Below are positions 27,225 through 36,288 of a stretch of 64,000 nucleotides of DNA, piece by piece (position 1 is the stretch's first letter; every line of letters begins with the position of its first letter). The notes beneath the pieces were generated by a model, which did not search any database, had not been told where the DNA came from, and saw nothing but the letters and a program-made list of their open reading frames with translations. The DNA is from an uncultured Aquimarina sp. (GTDB lineage Bacteria; Bacteroidota; Bacteroidia; Flavobacteriales; Flavobacteriaceae), in NCBI RefSeq assembly GCF_947495315.1, contig NZ_CANLYD010000009.1:124001-188000 (forward strand), given 5' to 3'. The position numbers and the translations under genes were made by a program.

Positions 27225-28388
27225 ATGAAAGCAAACATATTTCTTTTAAAAATCACTGTCATTGCAATGCTTTTCGCAGCGTGTGCAAGTGACGACACAT
27301 CAGACATAACGATTAACATTAATGGTGACGGTTCTCCTGTTGATCCTACGAGTGAAGTTATAGGAGGTACTCTTACAGAAGACCTTACTCTTGAGTCAAA
27401 TACTGAGTACTCGCTTACTAGTGCTCTTATTGTCCCTGAAGGATTCACGTTAACCGTAGAGCCTGGCGTAGTTGTGCGTGCAGCAACCGGATCTGATGTA
27501 TACATCGCTGTATTACAAGGAGGAATAATTAACGCAGAAGGAACTTCTTCTAACCCAATTGTATTTACTTCTGCTACCTCAACTCCTAATCCTGGAGACT
27601 GGGGAGGTTTAATTTTATTAGGTAAAGCACCGATAAACTCTGTTGTTGGAGGAGACGCAACTTCTACTTCCGAAATTGGAGGATTACCATATGGCGGTAG
27701 TGCAGTAGATGACAACTCAGGGATCCTTAGATACGTTCGTATCGAATATTCTGGTGGTGCAGCAGATGCAGCTTCAGAGAATAATGGATTTTCATTCTAC
27801 GCAGTAGGAAACGGAACTACAATAGAGTACATACAAGCTTTTGAAGGAGCAGATGATGGAGTAGAATTTTTTGGAGGAACGGTTAACGCTTCATTTATAT
27901 CTGTTGTAGGTGCACAGGATGATTCTGTAGACTGGACTGAAGGATTTACTGGAACATTAACAAATGTATATATCGAGCATAGACAATCTCATGATAAAGG
28001 AATAGAAGGTGACGGTTTTAATACAGATATAGGAAACAACTCAAATCCTGTATTTTGGTCAGCTCCTACAGTTACAAACCTAACCATTAATGGACTTGGT
28101 TCTTCTAACGAGAATGAAGCAATCAGATTACGTGCTGGAACAAGAGCTATATTTACAAATGTACTGTTAGAAGGTTTTGCAGAAGGTTTTGACCTTGATG
28201 ATACCGAGACTGGAAACGGTGTATTAAGCAATGAAACTTCTGTTACAGATATCACCTTTGACGATATTACACTAACTCTTAAAAATGACACTGGAGCTAC
28301 TTTTGGAGAAGCAGATGTAATCACAGGTGTTGGTAATGGAACCGGTGCAGATTACAACTCATGGAATTCTGGATGGACTCGTAACTAA
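27225..28388 (+). CDS. surface lipoprotein, single beta-helix-like domain
   Basis: 387 residues. Lipoprotein signal ends LFAACASDD, with acidic residues after the Cys that favour export to the cell surface. The mature part is Gly/Asn/Thr-rich with regular short strands, suggesting a right-handed parallel beta-helix. Motifs DDGVEFFGGTV and DDSVDWTEGFTGTLTN are shared with both halves of the protein at 32097. Proteins of this kind are, from memory, often mislabelled as multidrug transporters. It is probably the binding partner of the receptor upstream. Confidence 0.82.
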   Translation: MKANIFLLKITVIAMLFAACASDDTSDITININGDGSPVDPTSEVIGGTLTEDLTLESNTEYSLTSALIVPEGFTLTVEPGVVVRAATGSDVYIAVLQGGIINAEGTSSNPIVFTSATSTPNPGDWGGLILLGKAPINSVVGGDATSTSEIGGLPYGGSAVDDNSGILRYVRIEYSGGAADAASENNGFSFYAVGNGTTIEYIQAFEGADDGVEFFGGTVNASFISVVGAQDDSVDWTEGFTGTLTNVYIEHRQSHDKGIEGDGFNTDIGNNSNPVFWSAPTVTNLTINGLGSSNENEAIRLRAGTRAIFTNVLLEGFAEGFDLDDTETGNGVLSNETSVTDITFDDITLTLKNDTGATFGEADVITGVGNGTGADYNSWNSGWTRN

Positions 28389-28416
28389 ATAATATACCCT
28401 AAAAAATCAGCCAATA

Positions 28417-28470
28417 ATAAGCTGTTTGAAAAGTACTTGAATATTTTTCAAACAGCTTATTTTTATTTTT
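28417..28470 (+). terminator. rho-independent terminator of receptor operon 1
   Basis: A 16-bp perfect stem (ATAAGCTGTTTGAAAA at 28417-28432 with its complement at 28445-28460) and a following T-rich stretch. Confidence 0.9.
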
Positions 28471-28580
28471 CTTATATAAAAAATCAGCCCCCTTAACTTT
28501 TTCTTTTCATTCCTTGCATTTAAGTTACATTCTCATAATACAAGTATAATACTCAAATAAAGTACAACTGAAACAAACTT

Positions 28581-28758
28581 TATTTATTTGTAATAAAATT
28601 TTGAAATAACATTCAATCAGAATCATAGCATACAGGACATACTACTTTCTTGAATATTTTGAGTTAGCTATTAGATATAAAGAAACGTGTTCGTAGAAGG
28701 CTGGAAGATCATTATTATCCAACAACAATAATGTTTCTCTTCAGCCTTCTCTTTTTTT
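28581..28758 (+). ncRNA. candidate small RNA with own promoter-like site and terminator
   Basis: A promoter-like sequence at 28581-28602 matches the one before the second receptor (29191-29212) at 20 of 22 positions, including TTATTTG. A long hairpin with a T run ends at 28758. Between them lies ~150 bp with no open frame, downstream of the terminator that already closes receptor operon 1. The simplest reading is a short transcript, but a decayed gene or a backup terminator is possible. Confidence 0.4.
28695..28758 (+). terminator. orphan hairpin terminator
   Basis: Outer stem AGAAGGCTG (28695-28703) with CAGCCTTCT (28742-28750), inner stem CATTATT (28710-28716) with AATAATG (28727-28733), then seven T. 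It lies 235 bp beyond the terminator of receptor operon 1, so it belongs to another transcript. Confidence 0.75.
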
Positions 28759-29223
28759 ATAAAATCTTAAAAATTAATGTTTTTAAGAGATTAGCCGCAA
28801 AGTCATTACTCCTCATTATAAAATTCCAACTAATTCTTTAAAAAACACAAAAACATTACAACTATTCGTATTGTAAGTTTATCCAATTGTTAAGACAGAT
28901 ATATTCATTTTAACCCGTTTAACGTTGTGATAATGTTTATATAATATTTTACAAAACTACCAAAACCCAAAGTTGTTCATTTCCTGAAACAAATTGTCAA
29001 TTTATTAAAGTAAAAAGTAAAATTCAAAAGTCACGGTAAACAAAGGATTTACAAGGACTAGTGCAATGCTATGGTACGCCAAAATAGATTAAAAAAAATA
29101 TCAAAAACTCTATTTCTCACCATTCTATTCAAAATTACAATCCCTTAAACTAAGGATAATAGTAGGATAAGATTCTTTACTGTAAAACCGTATTTATTTG
29201 TAACAGAATTTTACGAATACGAA
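28759..29223. other. non-coding stretch before the second receptor
   Basis: AT-rich, no supported open frame. The only clear element is the promoter-like sequence at 29191-29212 with TTATTTG at 29194-29200, 23 bp before the receptor start. Isolated TGTTA/TAAC sequences occur but not in 11-bp phase, unlike the first receptor gene. Confidence 0.6.
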
Positions 29224-32073
29224 ATGAAAAAAATCTTCACAGTAATTGCACTGTTTTATCTTGGATTAAATTTTGCACAAGAAACCGGATCAATCGCCGG
29301 AACACTTCTAGACAAAGAAGCAAATAATCAACCACTACCTTTTGCTAATATTGTAATTGTTGGAACTACCTTAGGTACTTCGACAGATTTCGATGGAAAG
29401 TATGAAATCACCAACGTCCCTCCTGGTACACATACATTAGAATTCAGTTTTAATGGTTATAAAACATTACGTATTCCTAACGTAGTGGTAGAGCCTGACA
29501 AGGTAATAGTTATCGATACTGGCCTTAGCGCCACTACGGCGGAGTTAGAAGAAGTAGTTATAAAAGTTCAAACAAGTAGAGAAAGAGAAGAAGCTCTTTT
29601 ACTAGAACAAAAGAATGCTGTTCAGATAAAAGAGAGTATTGGAGCAGAACAACTTGCAAGGCTTGGAGTTTCTAATGCTTCCGCTGCTACAACAAAAATA
29701 TCAGGTGTTTCTAAAGGAGAAGGATCGGGTGATATTTATGTCCGTGGTTTAGGTGATCGTTATCTAAGTACTACACTTAATGGATTACCAATACCATCAG
29801 ACAATATCGATAAAAAAAATATAGATTTAGAACTGTTTCCAGCGAGATTTATAGGAAATGTTTCAATAAGCAAAACTTTTGCTCCTTCAAATTCAGCAGA
29901 TCTCGCTTCTGGAAATATAGATATTGTTTCTAAACAAGTTACAAAAACCAAAGACATTGGTGTGAGTGTTAGCGCAGGAGTAAATTCTAACGTGGCGGAT
30001 AATGATGTTTTCAGCAACTTTAAAACTACGGCTAACAATAATGATATTTCTTTAGGGATATATAGTCGTGAATTTGAAGCCAGTAACCTTGTAAATGCTT
30101 TAACACAGCAATCTTGGAATACAACAGAAATTAGTACTCCTATTAACTATGGGTTTGGTTTTAATATTGGAGGAATATTAGGTGAGGCAAGAAATTTTAA
30201 AGTTTACTTTAGTGGTGGTCAATCAGTTGATTATGAGTATCGCGAAGGTTTATTTAGAGAATACGACCAAGGAAATCTAAGAGATAACGTACCCGAAGAT
30301 GATCTAAAACGCTGGTTACGTGTAGTTAACTCGACAGCGATGTTACACGGTCAGTATAAAATTAGTGATGACCATAAATTATCTTTTAACACTTTTGCCA
30401 TTAACAAAGTTTTCGAAGAGACTTTAGAAGCTGGGCGTGAACGTACTACTGAAATATTTGAAGAATTAGATAATATTGAAGAAGGATCTCAATTCATTAG
30501 AGATCAAAATATAAAAAACACCTTTTTATCAGCTACTCAGCTTATCGGAGAGCATACTCTTTCTGAAAAGAACAACTTAGAATGGGCGGCCGGATTCAAT
30601 TATTTAGTAGCTAATGAACCGAACAGAATTCGTAATGAGGTAAATATCCTCAATGATAACCCAAATACGCCTGAGAATGAAGACGGAATTATAGAGCTTG
30701 GATTTACAGGAGGGTTTCAACAAAGAAAATCTGTACAAGAAATTACAGATCAAGAAATTAATGCAAGAATTTCTGATCAATGGGTTCTTAAGCAAAATGA
30801 AGATGAAGAAGATATTTTTACTTTAAATATAGGAGGTGATTTTAGGAATAAAACCCGAGACTTCTTATCCCAATTTTTCGGAGTAGAAGAGGGTAACATT
30901 GAAATTAATCCAACTTCTATAGATGCCATAAGTGATATTTTTACTCAACAAAATTTTGACAACGGAGCACTACAGCTTAATACCCAGCCAATAGACACCT
31001 ATGATGCAGAACTTCTTTCTTACTCTGGAAACGCAAACTTTACAGGAACATTTAACAAGTTTACAGCGCAAGTTGGTGTTCGTTATCAGAAGGATGAAAT
31101 TGACGTTAACTTTGATGTAGGGAATTTTGTAAATCCTCTTACAGGTCAGGCTAGAATTGGTTCTTCTAATAAAGAGTATGATAATCTCTACCCGTATGTC
31201 AACTTAAAATATGCAGTAAACGAAAAATTAGCATTACGTGTTTCAGGAAGCCTAGGTCAGACGTTACCTGAATTTAAAGAAATCGCTCCTTTTCAGTATG
31301 TTTCTCAAGTTGGACAGGTATTTCAAGGAAACCCTAATGTAGAAAGATCTACAAACTACAATGTAGATTTCAAAGTAGAATTTTTTCCAGAAAGTGATGA
31401 ACTATTATCTTTTAGTACTTTCTACAAAAGAATTGAAGATCCTATAAACCGTGGTTTACAAAGAGGAGGAGAAGATATTTTCTCTTACTTCAACACTGGA
31501 GATCGTGCTCGTATTTTAGGATTCGAACTTGAAGGAAGAGTATATATCATCAAGAAACGAGAATCAAATCCCAATTTAAGACTTAGTGGTAATATTTCTT
31601 ATCTAGATCACATACAAGATCTAAAGGATGTAATAAGAGAAGATGGAACATTAGAGCAAACTTTTAAATATGGTGATAGAACTGAGATAGGATTAGAAGG
31701 AGCATCCGATTGGATCTCTAACGTATCATTAACCTTTAATTCTGGAGAAGAATTTCCATACGAACTTACCCTTACCGGGAATTATACATCAGATAAGATC
31801 TTCGCCTTGGGAGCTCCTAGAAATCAGCAGCAACCAGATGTGTTTTTTAATGGGGAAATTATAGAACAAGGTTTTGTGACATTAGACTTTATAGCTAATA
31901 AAGAAATTAATGAACACTGGAGTTTAGGTCTAACTGCCAAAAACTTATTAAACCCAACGATAAAAAGAACGCAATTCATTCAAGAAGTTGTTAGTGGTGA
32001 TCAATTTGAAAGTACCATTTTATCCTATTCTACAGGAATAGAAACTTCTCTGAGTCTTAGTTATAAATTTTAA
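29224..32073 (+). CDS. TonB-dependent outer-membrane receptor, copy 2
   Basis: 949 residues with the same plan as the receptor at 24325: signal peptide to about residue 18, regulatory-like domain starting GSIAGTLLDKEANNQPLPFA (identical opening), plug with IYVRGLGDRYLSTTLNG, barrel ending LSLSYKF. The barrels differ much more than the N termini, so the pair probably arose by duplication and then took different substrates or surface-exposed loops. A surface lipoprotein gene follows at 23 bp. Confidence 0.9.
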   Translation: MKKIFTVIALFYLGLNFAQETGSIAGTLLDKEANNQPLPFANIVIVGTTLGTSTDFDGKYEITNVPPGTHTLEFSFNGYKTLRIPNVVVEPDKVIVIDTGLSATTAELEEVVIKVQTSREREEALLLEQKNAVQIKESIGAEQLARLGVSNASAATTKISGVSKGEGSGDIYVRGLGDRYLSTTLNGLPIPSDNIDKKNIDLELFPARFIGNVSISKTFAPSNSADLASGNIDIVSKQVTKTKDIGVSVSAGVNSNVADNDVFSNFKTTANNNDISLGIYSREFEASNLVNALTQQSWNTTEISTPINYGFGFNIGGILGEARNFKVYFSGGQSVDYEYREGLFREYDQGNLRDNVPEDDLKRWLRVVNSTAMLHGQYKISDDHKLSFNTFAINKVFEETLEAGRERTTEIFEELDNIEEGSQFIRDQNIKNTFLSATQLIGEHTLSEKNNLEWAAGFNYLVANEPNRIRNEVNILNDNPNTPENEDGIIELGFTGGFQQRKSVQEITDQEINARISDQWVLKQNEDEEDIFTLNIGGDFRNKTRDFLSQFFGVEEGNIEINPTSIDAISDIFTQQNFDNGALQLNTQPIDTYDAELLSYSGNANFTGTFNKFTAQVGVRYQKDEIDVNFDVGNFVNPLTGQARIGSSNKEYDNLYPYVNLKYAVNEKLALRVSGSLGQTLPEFKEIAPFQYVSQVGQVFQGNPNVERSTNYNVDFKVEFFPESDELLSFSTFYKRIEDPINRGLQRGGEDIFSYFNTGDRARILGFELEGRVYIIKKRESNPNLRLSGNISYLDHIQDLKDVIREDGTLEQTFKYGDRTEIGLEGASDWISNVSLTFNSGEEFPYELTLTGNYTSDKIFALGAPRNQQQPDVFFNGEIIEQGFVTLDFIANKEINEHWSLGLTAKNLLNPTIKRTQFIQEVVSGDQFESTILSYSTGIETSLSLSYKF

Positions 32074-32096
32074 AAACTATTAATTAAATATAAACA

Positions 32097-34013
32097 ATGA
32101 TGAAAACTTTTAGTAAATTATTAAGCTTTGCACTACTTACAGGATTACTTCTTGTTTCCTGTGGAGATGATGATGATGGAGGAATAATTCCTACACCAAC
32201 AGATGATTCTGTTCTAAATGGTATTATTAGTGCCGATCGTACATTGGATGCTAGCGTTCAATATACAATTACAGGAACCGTAACTGTTGCATCAGGAGTT
32301 ACTCTTACAATTCCTGCAGGAACTGAAATCGTATCAAACGCAGGTGTAGAAAATTACCTGGCAGTATTAAAAGGAGCTGATATTGATATTCAAGGAACAG
32401 CAGCAAATCCTGTAATTATGCGTTCTAATGGCCAAGCAGGAGCTTGGGGTGGTTTAGTTATTTGTGGAGATGCTACAACTACCGAAGGAACAGACGCTAC
32501 TGCAGAAGTTGGTGGCCTTATTTATGGTGGTACTAACAATACTGATCGCTCAGGTAACATCGATTACTTAATAATAAGAGATGCTGGTGCTCAGATCAAT
32601 GCGGATTCTCAGTTTAATGGTCTTACATTATATGCCGTTGGTTCTGGAACTACTATCGATAATGTAGCGATCATTAATGGTACTGATGATGGAGTAGAAT
32701 TTTTTGGTGGAACAGTATCTGTAACTAACTTGTACTTACAGAACAATGAAGACGATGCTGTAGACTGGACTGAAGGTTGGAATGGAACACTTACTAACGG
32801 ATATGTTTTAAACACAATTACAGATTTCTCTACTGCGATCGAAGCAGATGGTGTAAATAACAACCCAACACTTGTAAACTTTACAGCGATTTCTTCTACT
32901 GGAGGTACAGCAATCCAAATCAAAAATGATTCTGGTGCAACTATCAATGGATTAACCCTAACTGGTTTTGATACCTCTTTCGACTTTAGAGACAGCGCTC
33001 CTGCTTCTAACTTACAAATTGACGGTGCTGATGCAGATACTGCTGATGATGCAGTATTTAGTACTTCTTCTACAAACGCAAGTTTATTTGCTTGGGTTAT
33101 AGATGCAGGAACTGGTTCTGGTAACGTACTTCCAGCTACTATTTCTAGTGATCTTACACTTGATGCTTCAGTTGCATATGAAATAAGCGGACCAGTTTTA
33201 GTAAGTAACGGTGCTACTTTAACAATTCCAGCTGGAACTACAATTACTTCAGAGTCTGGAACTGCAAACTACTTAGCTGTATTAAAGGATGCTTCTATCG
33301 ACATCGAAGGAACTATGGCTAATCCAGTAGTAATGGAATCAAACGATGGTGAAGCTTGGGGTGGATTACTTATTTGTGGAGATGCTACAACTACTGAAGG
33401 TGTAGATGCAATTGCAGAAGTAGGTGGTCTTGTTTATGGAGGAAACAATGATACTGATAACTCTGGTACAATCAACTATCTTGTACTTAAAGACACTGGA
33501 GCACAAATCAATGCCGATTCTCAGTTTAACGGTTTAACTTTATATGCCGTAGGTAGTGGAACAACCATTACTAACGTAGCAGTTATCGGTGGTTCTGATG
33601 ACGGAGTTGAATTCTTCGGAGGAACTGTAAATATGACCAATTTCTACGCAGAAAACCTTGAAGATGATGCTGTAGACTGGACTGAAGGATGGAATGGTAC
33701 GCTTACGAATACATTCGTAAACATCACAATCGCTGATTTCTCTACTGCGATCGAAGCTGATGGTGTTAATAACAACCCAACACTTGTAAACTTTACTGCA
33801 GTTTCAACTATGGGTGGAACCGGAATTCAAATCAAAAACAATTCTGGAGCTACTATTACTGGTCTTTCTTTAACTGGATTTGACACGCAGTTTGATTTTA
33901 GAGATAGTGCACCTGCATCTAACTTACAAGTTGATGGTGCTGACGCAGTAGAAGCTACGACATATAGTACTTCTACAACTGTAGCAGCTGATTTTGCTTG
34001 GGCTACTAACTAG
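32097..34013 (+). CDS. surface lipoprotein with duplicated beta-helix-like domain
   Basis: 638 residues. Lipoprotein signal ends LLLVSC, followed by GDDDDGG, a strong surface-export signal for Bacteroidota lipoproteins. Two tandem domains of about 290 residues (about 38-335 and 345-638) share long identical stretches such as INADSQFNGLTLYAVGSGTT, and each carries DDGVEFFGGTV and DDAVDWTEGWNGTLTN, as in the one-domain protein at 27225. Probably a ligand-binding partner of the receptor upstream. The repeats are also alike in DNA, which points to recent duplication. Confidence 0.85.
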   Translation: MMKTFSKLLSFALLTGLLLVSCGDDDDGGIIPTPTDDSVLNGIISADRTLDASVQYTITGTVTVASGVTLTIPAGTEIVSNAGVENYLAVLKGADIDIQGTAANPVIMRSNGQAGAWGGLVICGDATTTEGTDATAEVGGLIYGGTNNTDRSGNIDYLIIRDAGAQINADSQFNGLTLYAVGSGTTIDNVAIINGTDDGVEFFGGTVSVTNLYLQNNEDDAVDWTEGWNGTLTNGYVLNTITDFSTAIEADGVNNNPTLVNFTAISSTGGTAIQIKNDSGATINGLTLTGFDTSFDFRDSAPASNLQIDGADADTADDAVFSTSSTNASLFAWVIDAGTGSGNVLPATISSDLTLDASVAYEISGPVLVSNGATLTIPAGTTITSESGTANYLAVLKDASIDIEGTMANPVVMESNDGEAWGGLLICGDATTTEGVDAIAEVGGLVYGGNNDTDNSGTINYLVLKDTGAQINADSQFNGLTLYAVGSGTTITNVAVIGGSDDGVEFFGGTVNMTNFYAENLEDDAVDWTEGWNGTLTNTFVNITIADFSTAIEADGVNNNPTLVNFTAVSTMGGTGIQIKNNSGATITGLSLTGFDTQFDFRDSAPASNLQVDGADAVEATTYSTSTTVAADFAWATN

Positions 34014-34050
34014 ATCATAAGATAAAGAGAAAAAATCTCGCTTTATATAC

Positions 34051-34080
34051 AAAACACCCTCTATTGAGGGTGTTTTTATA
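34051..34080. terminator. bidirectional terminator
   Basis: AAAACACCCTC at 34051-34061, loop TATT, GAGGGTGTTTT at 34066-34076. A/T runs on both sides let it serve the surface lipoprotein gene (plus) and the MATE gene (minus). Confidence 0.88.
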
Positions 34081-34088
34081 TATAATAG

Positions 34089-35495
34089 TTACACTTTCAC
34101 AGATTTCCAATTCCCTTTTTTAAACCATATAATTCCAACTACGGCTATTAAAATTTCGGCAAAAGTAATTGCTAAAAACACTCCCATTGCTCCCCAATCA
34201 AAAACAATTGCGGCCAAATAAGCAAACGGAAGTTGAAATACCCAGAAGCAGAAAAAGTTAATAATAGTAGGTGTTTTAGTATCTCCGGCACCATTAAATG
34301 ATTGAATCACCACCATGCCATATGCATAGAAAACATATCCGGCAGCAATTACACGAAGACTTAATGCTCCGTATTTTACAACTTCAGGTTCTACACTAAA
34401 AATTCTGATAATAACCTCGGCAAAGATTAAGTAAAGTACGGATACAAATATCATAAAATAAGCATTATACTTTCCTGTTTTCCACACGGATTGTTCTGCT
34501 CTTTCAGGTTTACCAGCTCCAAGATTTTGACCTACGAGTGTCGCAGCAGCATTACTCATCCCCCAAGAAGGCATAAGTGTAAACATCAATACCCTAATTG
34601 CAATAGTGTATCCTGCCAAAACTTCACTACCAAACTCTGCCATAATTCTCATTAAAAACACCCAACTGGATGTTCCTATAATAAACTGACCAATTCCTCC
34701 AAGAGATACTTTGATCAAGTTAATCATCACTTTAGAATGCAAAACAACATCCTTAAAAGTTACTTTAATTTTACTCCAGCCAAAGAAAAGAATTACTAGT
34801 TGTAACAGCACTGCACTACCTCTTCCTATAGTAGTAGCTATCGCAGCGCCCTGTACTCCAAAACCTGGAATTGGTCCAAAACCGAAAATAAAAAGTGGAT
34901 CAAGAATAATATTTAAAAGGTTAGAAAAAATCAACACTTTCATAGCCACCGAAGCATCACCTGCCCCTCGAAAAACGGCATTGATTAAAAATAACAACAT
35001 AATAGTTATGTTTCCTCCCAATAAAACCTGCGTATATCCGTATCCATCCGCGATCAAATCGGGTTCACCTCCCATAAGTGCCAAAATCTCTTTCGGAAAA
35101 ACTATTCCGATCGCGCTAATGATCACAGCTACCAGGATCCCCAAAAAAATAGCTTGTACTGCTGCCTGAGATGCTCCCTCGATATCCTCTTCACCAACTC
35201 TACGAGCTACGATAGCAGTAACTCCCATACTGAGACCAATTGCTACAGCATAAATTAAAGTGATAACCGATTCTGTTAACCCTACCGTTGCAATCGCATT
35301 TTCCCCAAGACTGGAAACCCAATAGATGTCTACTAATGCAAAAATAGATTCCATTATCATTTCTAAAATCATAGGAATTGCAAGCATAAATACAGCTCTA
35401 CGGATACTGCCAGAAGTAAATTGTTGTTCTTTGCCCGTAATAGCTATTTTAAAATAAGAAAATAGTTTGGTAAGGGTGAGTTTATTTTGTGTCAT
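34089..35495 (-). CDS. MATE family efflux transporter
   Basis: 468 residues with twelve predicted membrane helices and MATE-type features (RRAVFMLAIPMILEMIMESIFALVDIYWVSSLG, then a second half with LVGQNLGAGKPERAEQSVW). These proteins export drugs or metabolites by Na+/H+ antiport. The gene stands alone and has a 20-bp perfect palindrome 43-62 bp upstream of its start. Confidence 0.88.
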   Translation of the reverse strand: MTQNKLTLTKLFSYFKIAITGKEQQFTSGSIRRAVFMLAIPMILEMIMESIFALVDIYWVSSLGENAIATVGLTESVITLIYAVAIGLSMGVTAIVARRVGEEDIEGASQAAVQAIFLGILVAVIISAIGIVFPKEILALMGGEPDLIADGYGYTQVLLGGNITIMLLFLINAVFRGAGDASVAMKVLIFSNLLNIILDPLFIFGFGPIPGFGVQGAAIATTIGRGSAVLLQLVILFFGWSKIKVTFKDVVLHSKVMINLIKVSLGGIGQFIIGTSSWVFLMRIMAEFGSEVLAGYTIAIRVLMFTLMPSWGMSNAAATLVGQNLGAGKPERAEQSVWKTGKYNAYFMIFVSVLYLIFAEVIIRIFSVEPEVVKYGALSLRVIAAGYVFYAYGMVVIQSFNGAGDTKTPTIINFFCFWVFQLPFAYLAAIVFDWGAMGVFLAITFAEILIAVVGIIWFKKGNWKSVKV

Positions 35496-35537
35496 AAGAA
35501 AAAGAATTACGTTTAAAAAAAGAAATAGATGGAAAAT

Positions 35538-35557
35538 GCTAGAGAAGTTTCTCTAGC
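35538..35557. promoter_or_regulatory. palindrome upstream of the MATE gene
   Basis: GCTAGAGAA-GT-TTCTCTAGC: 9-bp arms, perfect. On the minus strand it is followed by pyrimidine-rich sequence leading to the MATE start. It could be an operator for a drug-responsive repressor or a leader hairpin. The rest of the 306-bp gap to 35802 shows nothing else I can support. Confidence 0.5.
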
Positions 35558-35801
35558 TTAATAATACCGAGACCGATATTTCCAAAAAGACGTACATAAT
35601 TCTTTATAATTTCATAATAGTGTAAATATCCGTTTTTTTTACGAAACCACAAAACAAACAACAAACCTTAACTAAAGGAAGGTAAATCCGTACATGTGAA
35701 AGCAAATTTATTATTTGCAGAGATTTAACATTAAAAAATGAGCTCTCTAACTCAATTATTAATAAAATATTGTACTTTTATAGTCCCAAAATAAGTTTTT
35801 T

Positions 35802-36137
35802 ATGAAAAAAATCTACTTACTACTCATATTTATTGGTGTCTTTAGCCTCTCCTTTTCTACTGGAGTGCAGGCCCAATCATCTTTTAATACTACTGACCAA
35901 GAAGAAGAAGAAGAGATTCGAATATTTCCTAATCCTATATCGGGTGATATTCTTAATATAACGTCTAAATCCGGAAAGTCAATTACCTGTAGAGTTTTTA
36001 ATGTTTTAGGTAAAACAGTATTGTATAAGGTTATTACTACGGAGAAATTAAATATTGCAGCATTACCACAAGGAGTATATGTCCTTAGAATGAAGATTGG
36101 TAATGTTACAAATGTCCAAAAACTGGTAAGGCAATAG
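35802..36137 (+). CDS. minimal secreted protein with T9SS sorting domain
   Basis: 111 residues: a signal peptide to about residue 25 (VQAQ), a short acidic linker (DQEEEEEIRI), then a complete type A C-terminal sorting domain (IFPNPISGDILNI, LPQGVYVLRMKIG, KLVRQ). Almost nothing lies between signal and sorting domain, so the mature product after removal of the sorting domain would be a peptide of about 15 residues. Either a remnant of a longer secreted protein or a very small surface product. Confidence 0.82.
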   Translation: MKKIYLLLIFIGVFSLSFSTGVQAQSSFNTTDQEEEEEIRIFPNPISGDILNITSKSGKSITCRVFNVLGKTVLYKVITTEKLNIAALPQGVYVLRMKIGNVTNVQKLVRQ

Positions 36138-36219
36138 CATCTTAGTAAATCATATTTTTTCTATTACGGACATTAGAATATAATATTCGTAATCTAACCA
36201 AAAATTAAAATATTATATA

Positions 36220-36252
36220 AAAAACACTCTATTCATACAGAGTGTTTTTTTA
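36220..36252 (+). terminator. rho-independent terminator
   Basis: AAAAACACTCT at 36220-36230 pairs with AGAGTGTTTTT from 36239; a T run follows. Ends the small T9SS-tail gene. Confidence 0.85.
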
Positions 36253-36288
36253 TACCTTTGTTTTAAACAAAACACCCTATCAACTCAT

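Noticed and set aside
27164..27715. 183-codon open frame opposite the surface lipoprotein gene
   Set aside because: Ser/Val/Pro-rich translation typical of the antisense of a repeat-rich gene; overlaps a complete lipoprotein gene.
24325..32073. Receptor pair as a transposon-borne duplication
   Set aside because: No insertion sequence, terminal repeats or target duplication seen around either copy; ordinary tandem duplication is simpler.
34711..35169. 152-codon open frame opposite the MATE gene
   Set aside because: Antisense shadow in a transporter gene with intact family features.
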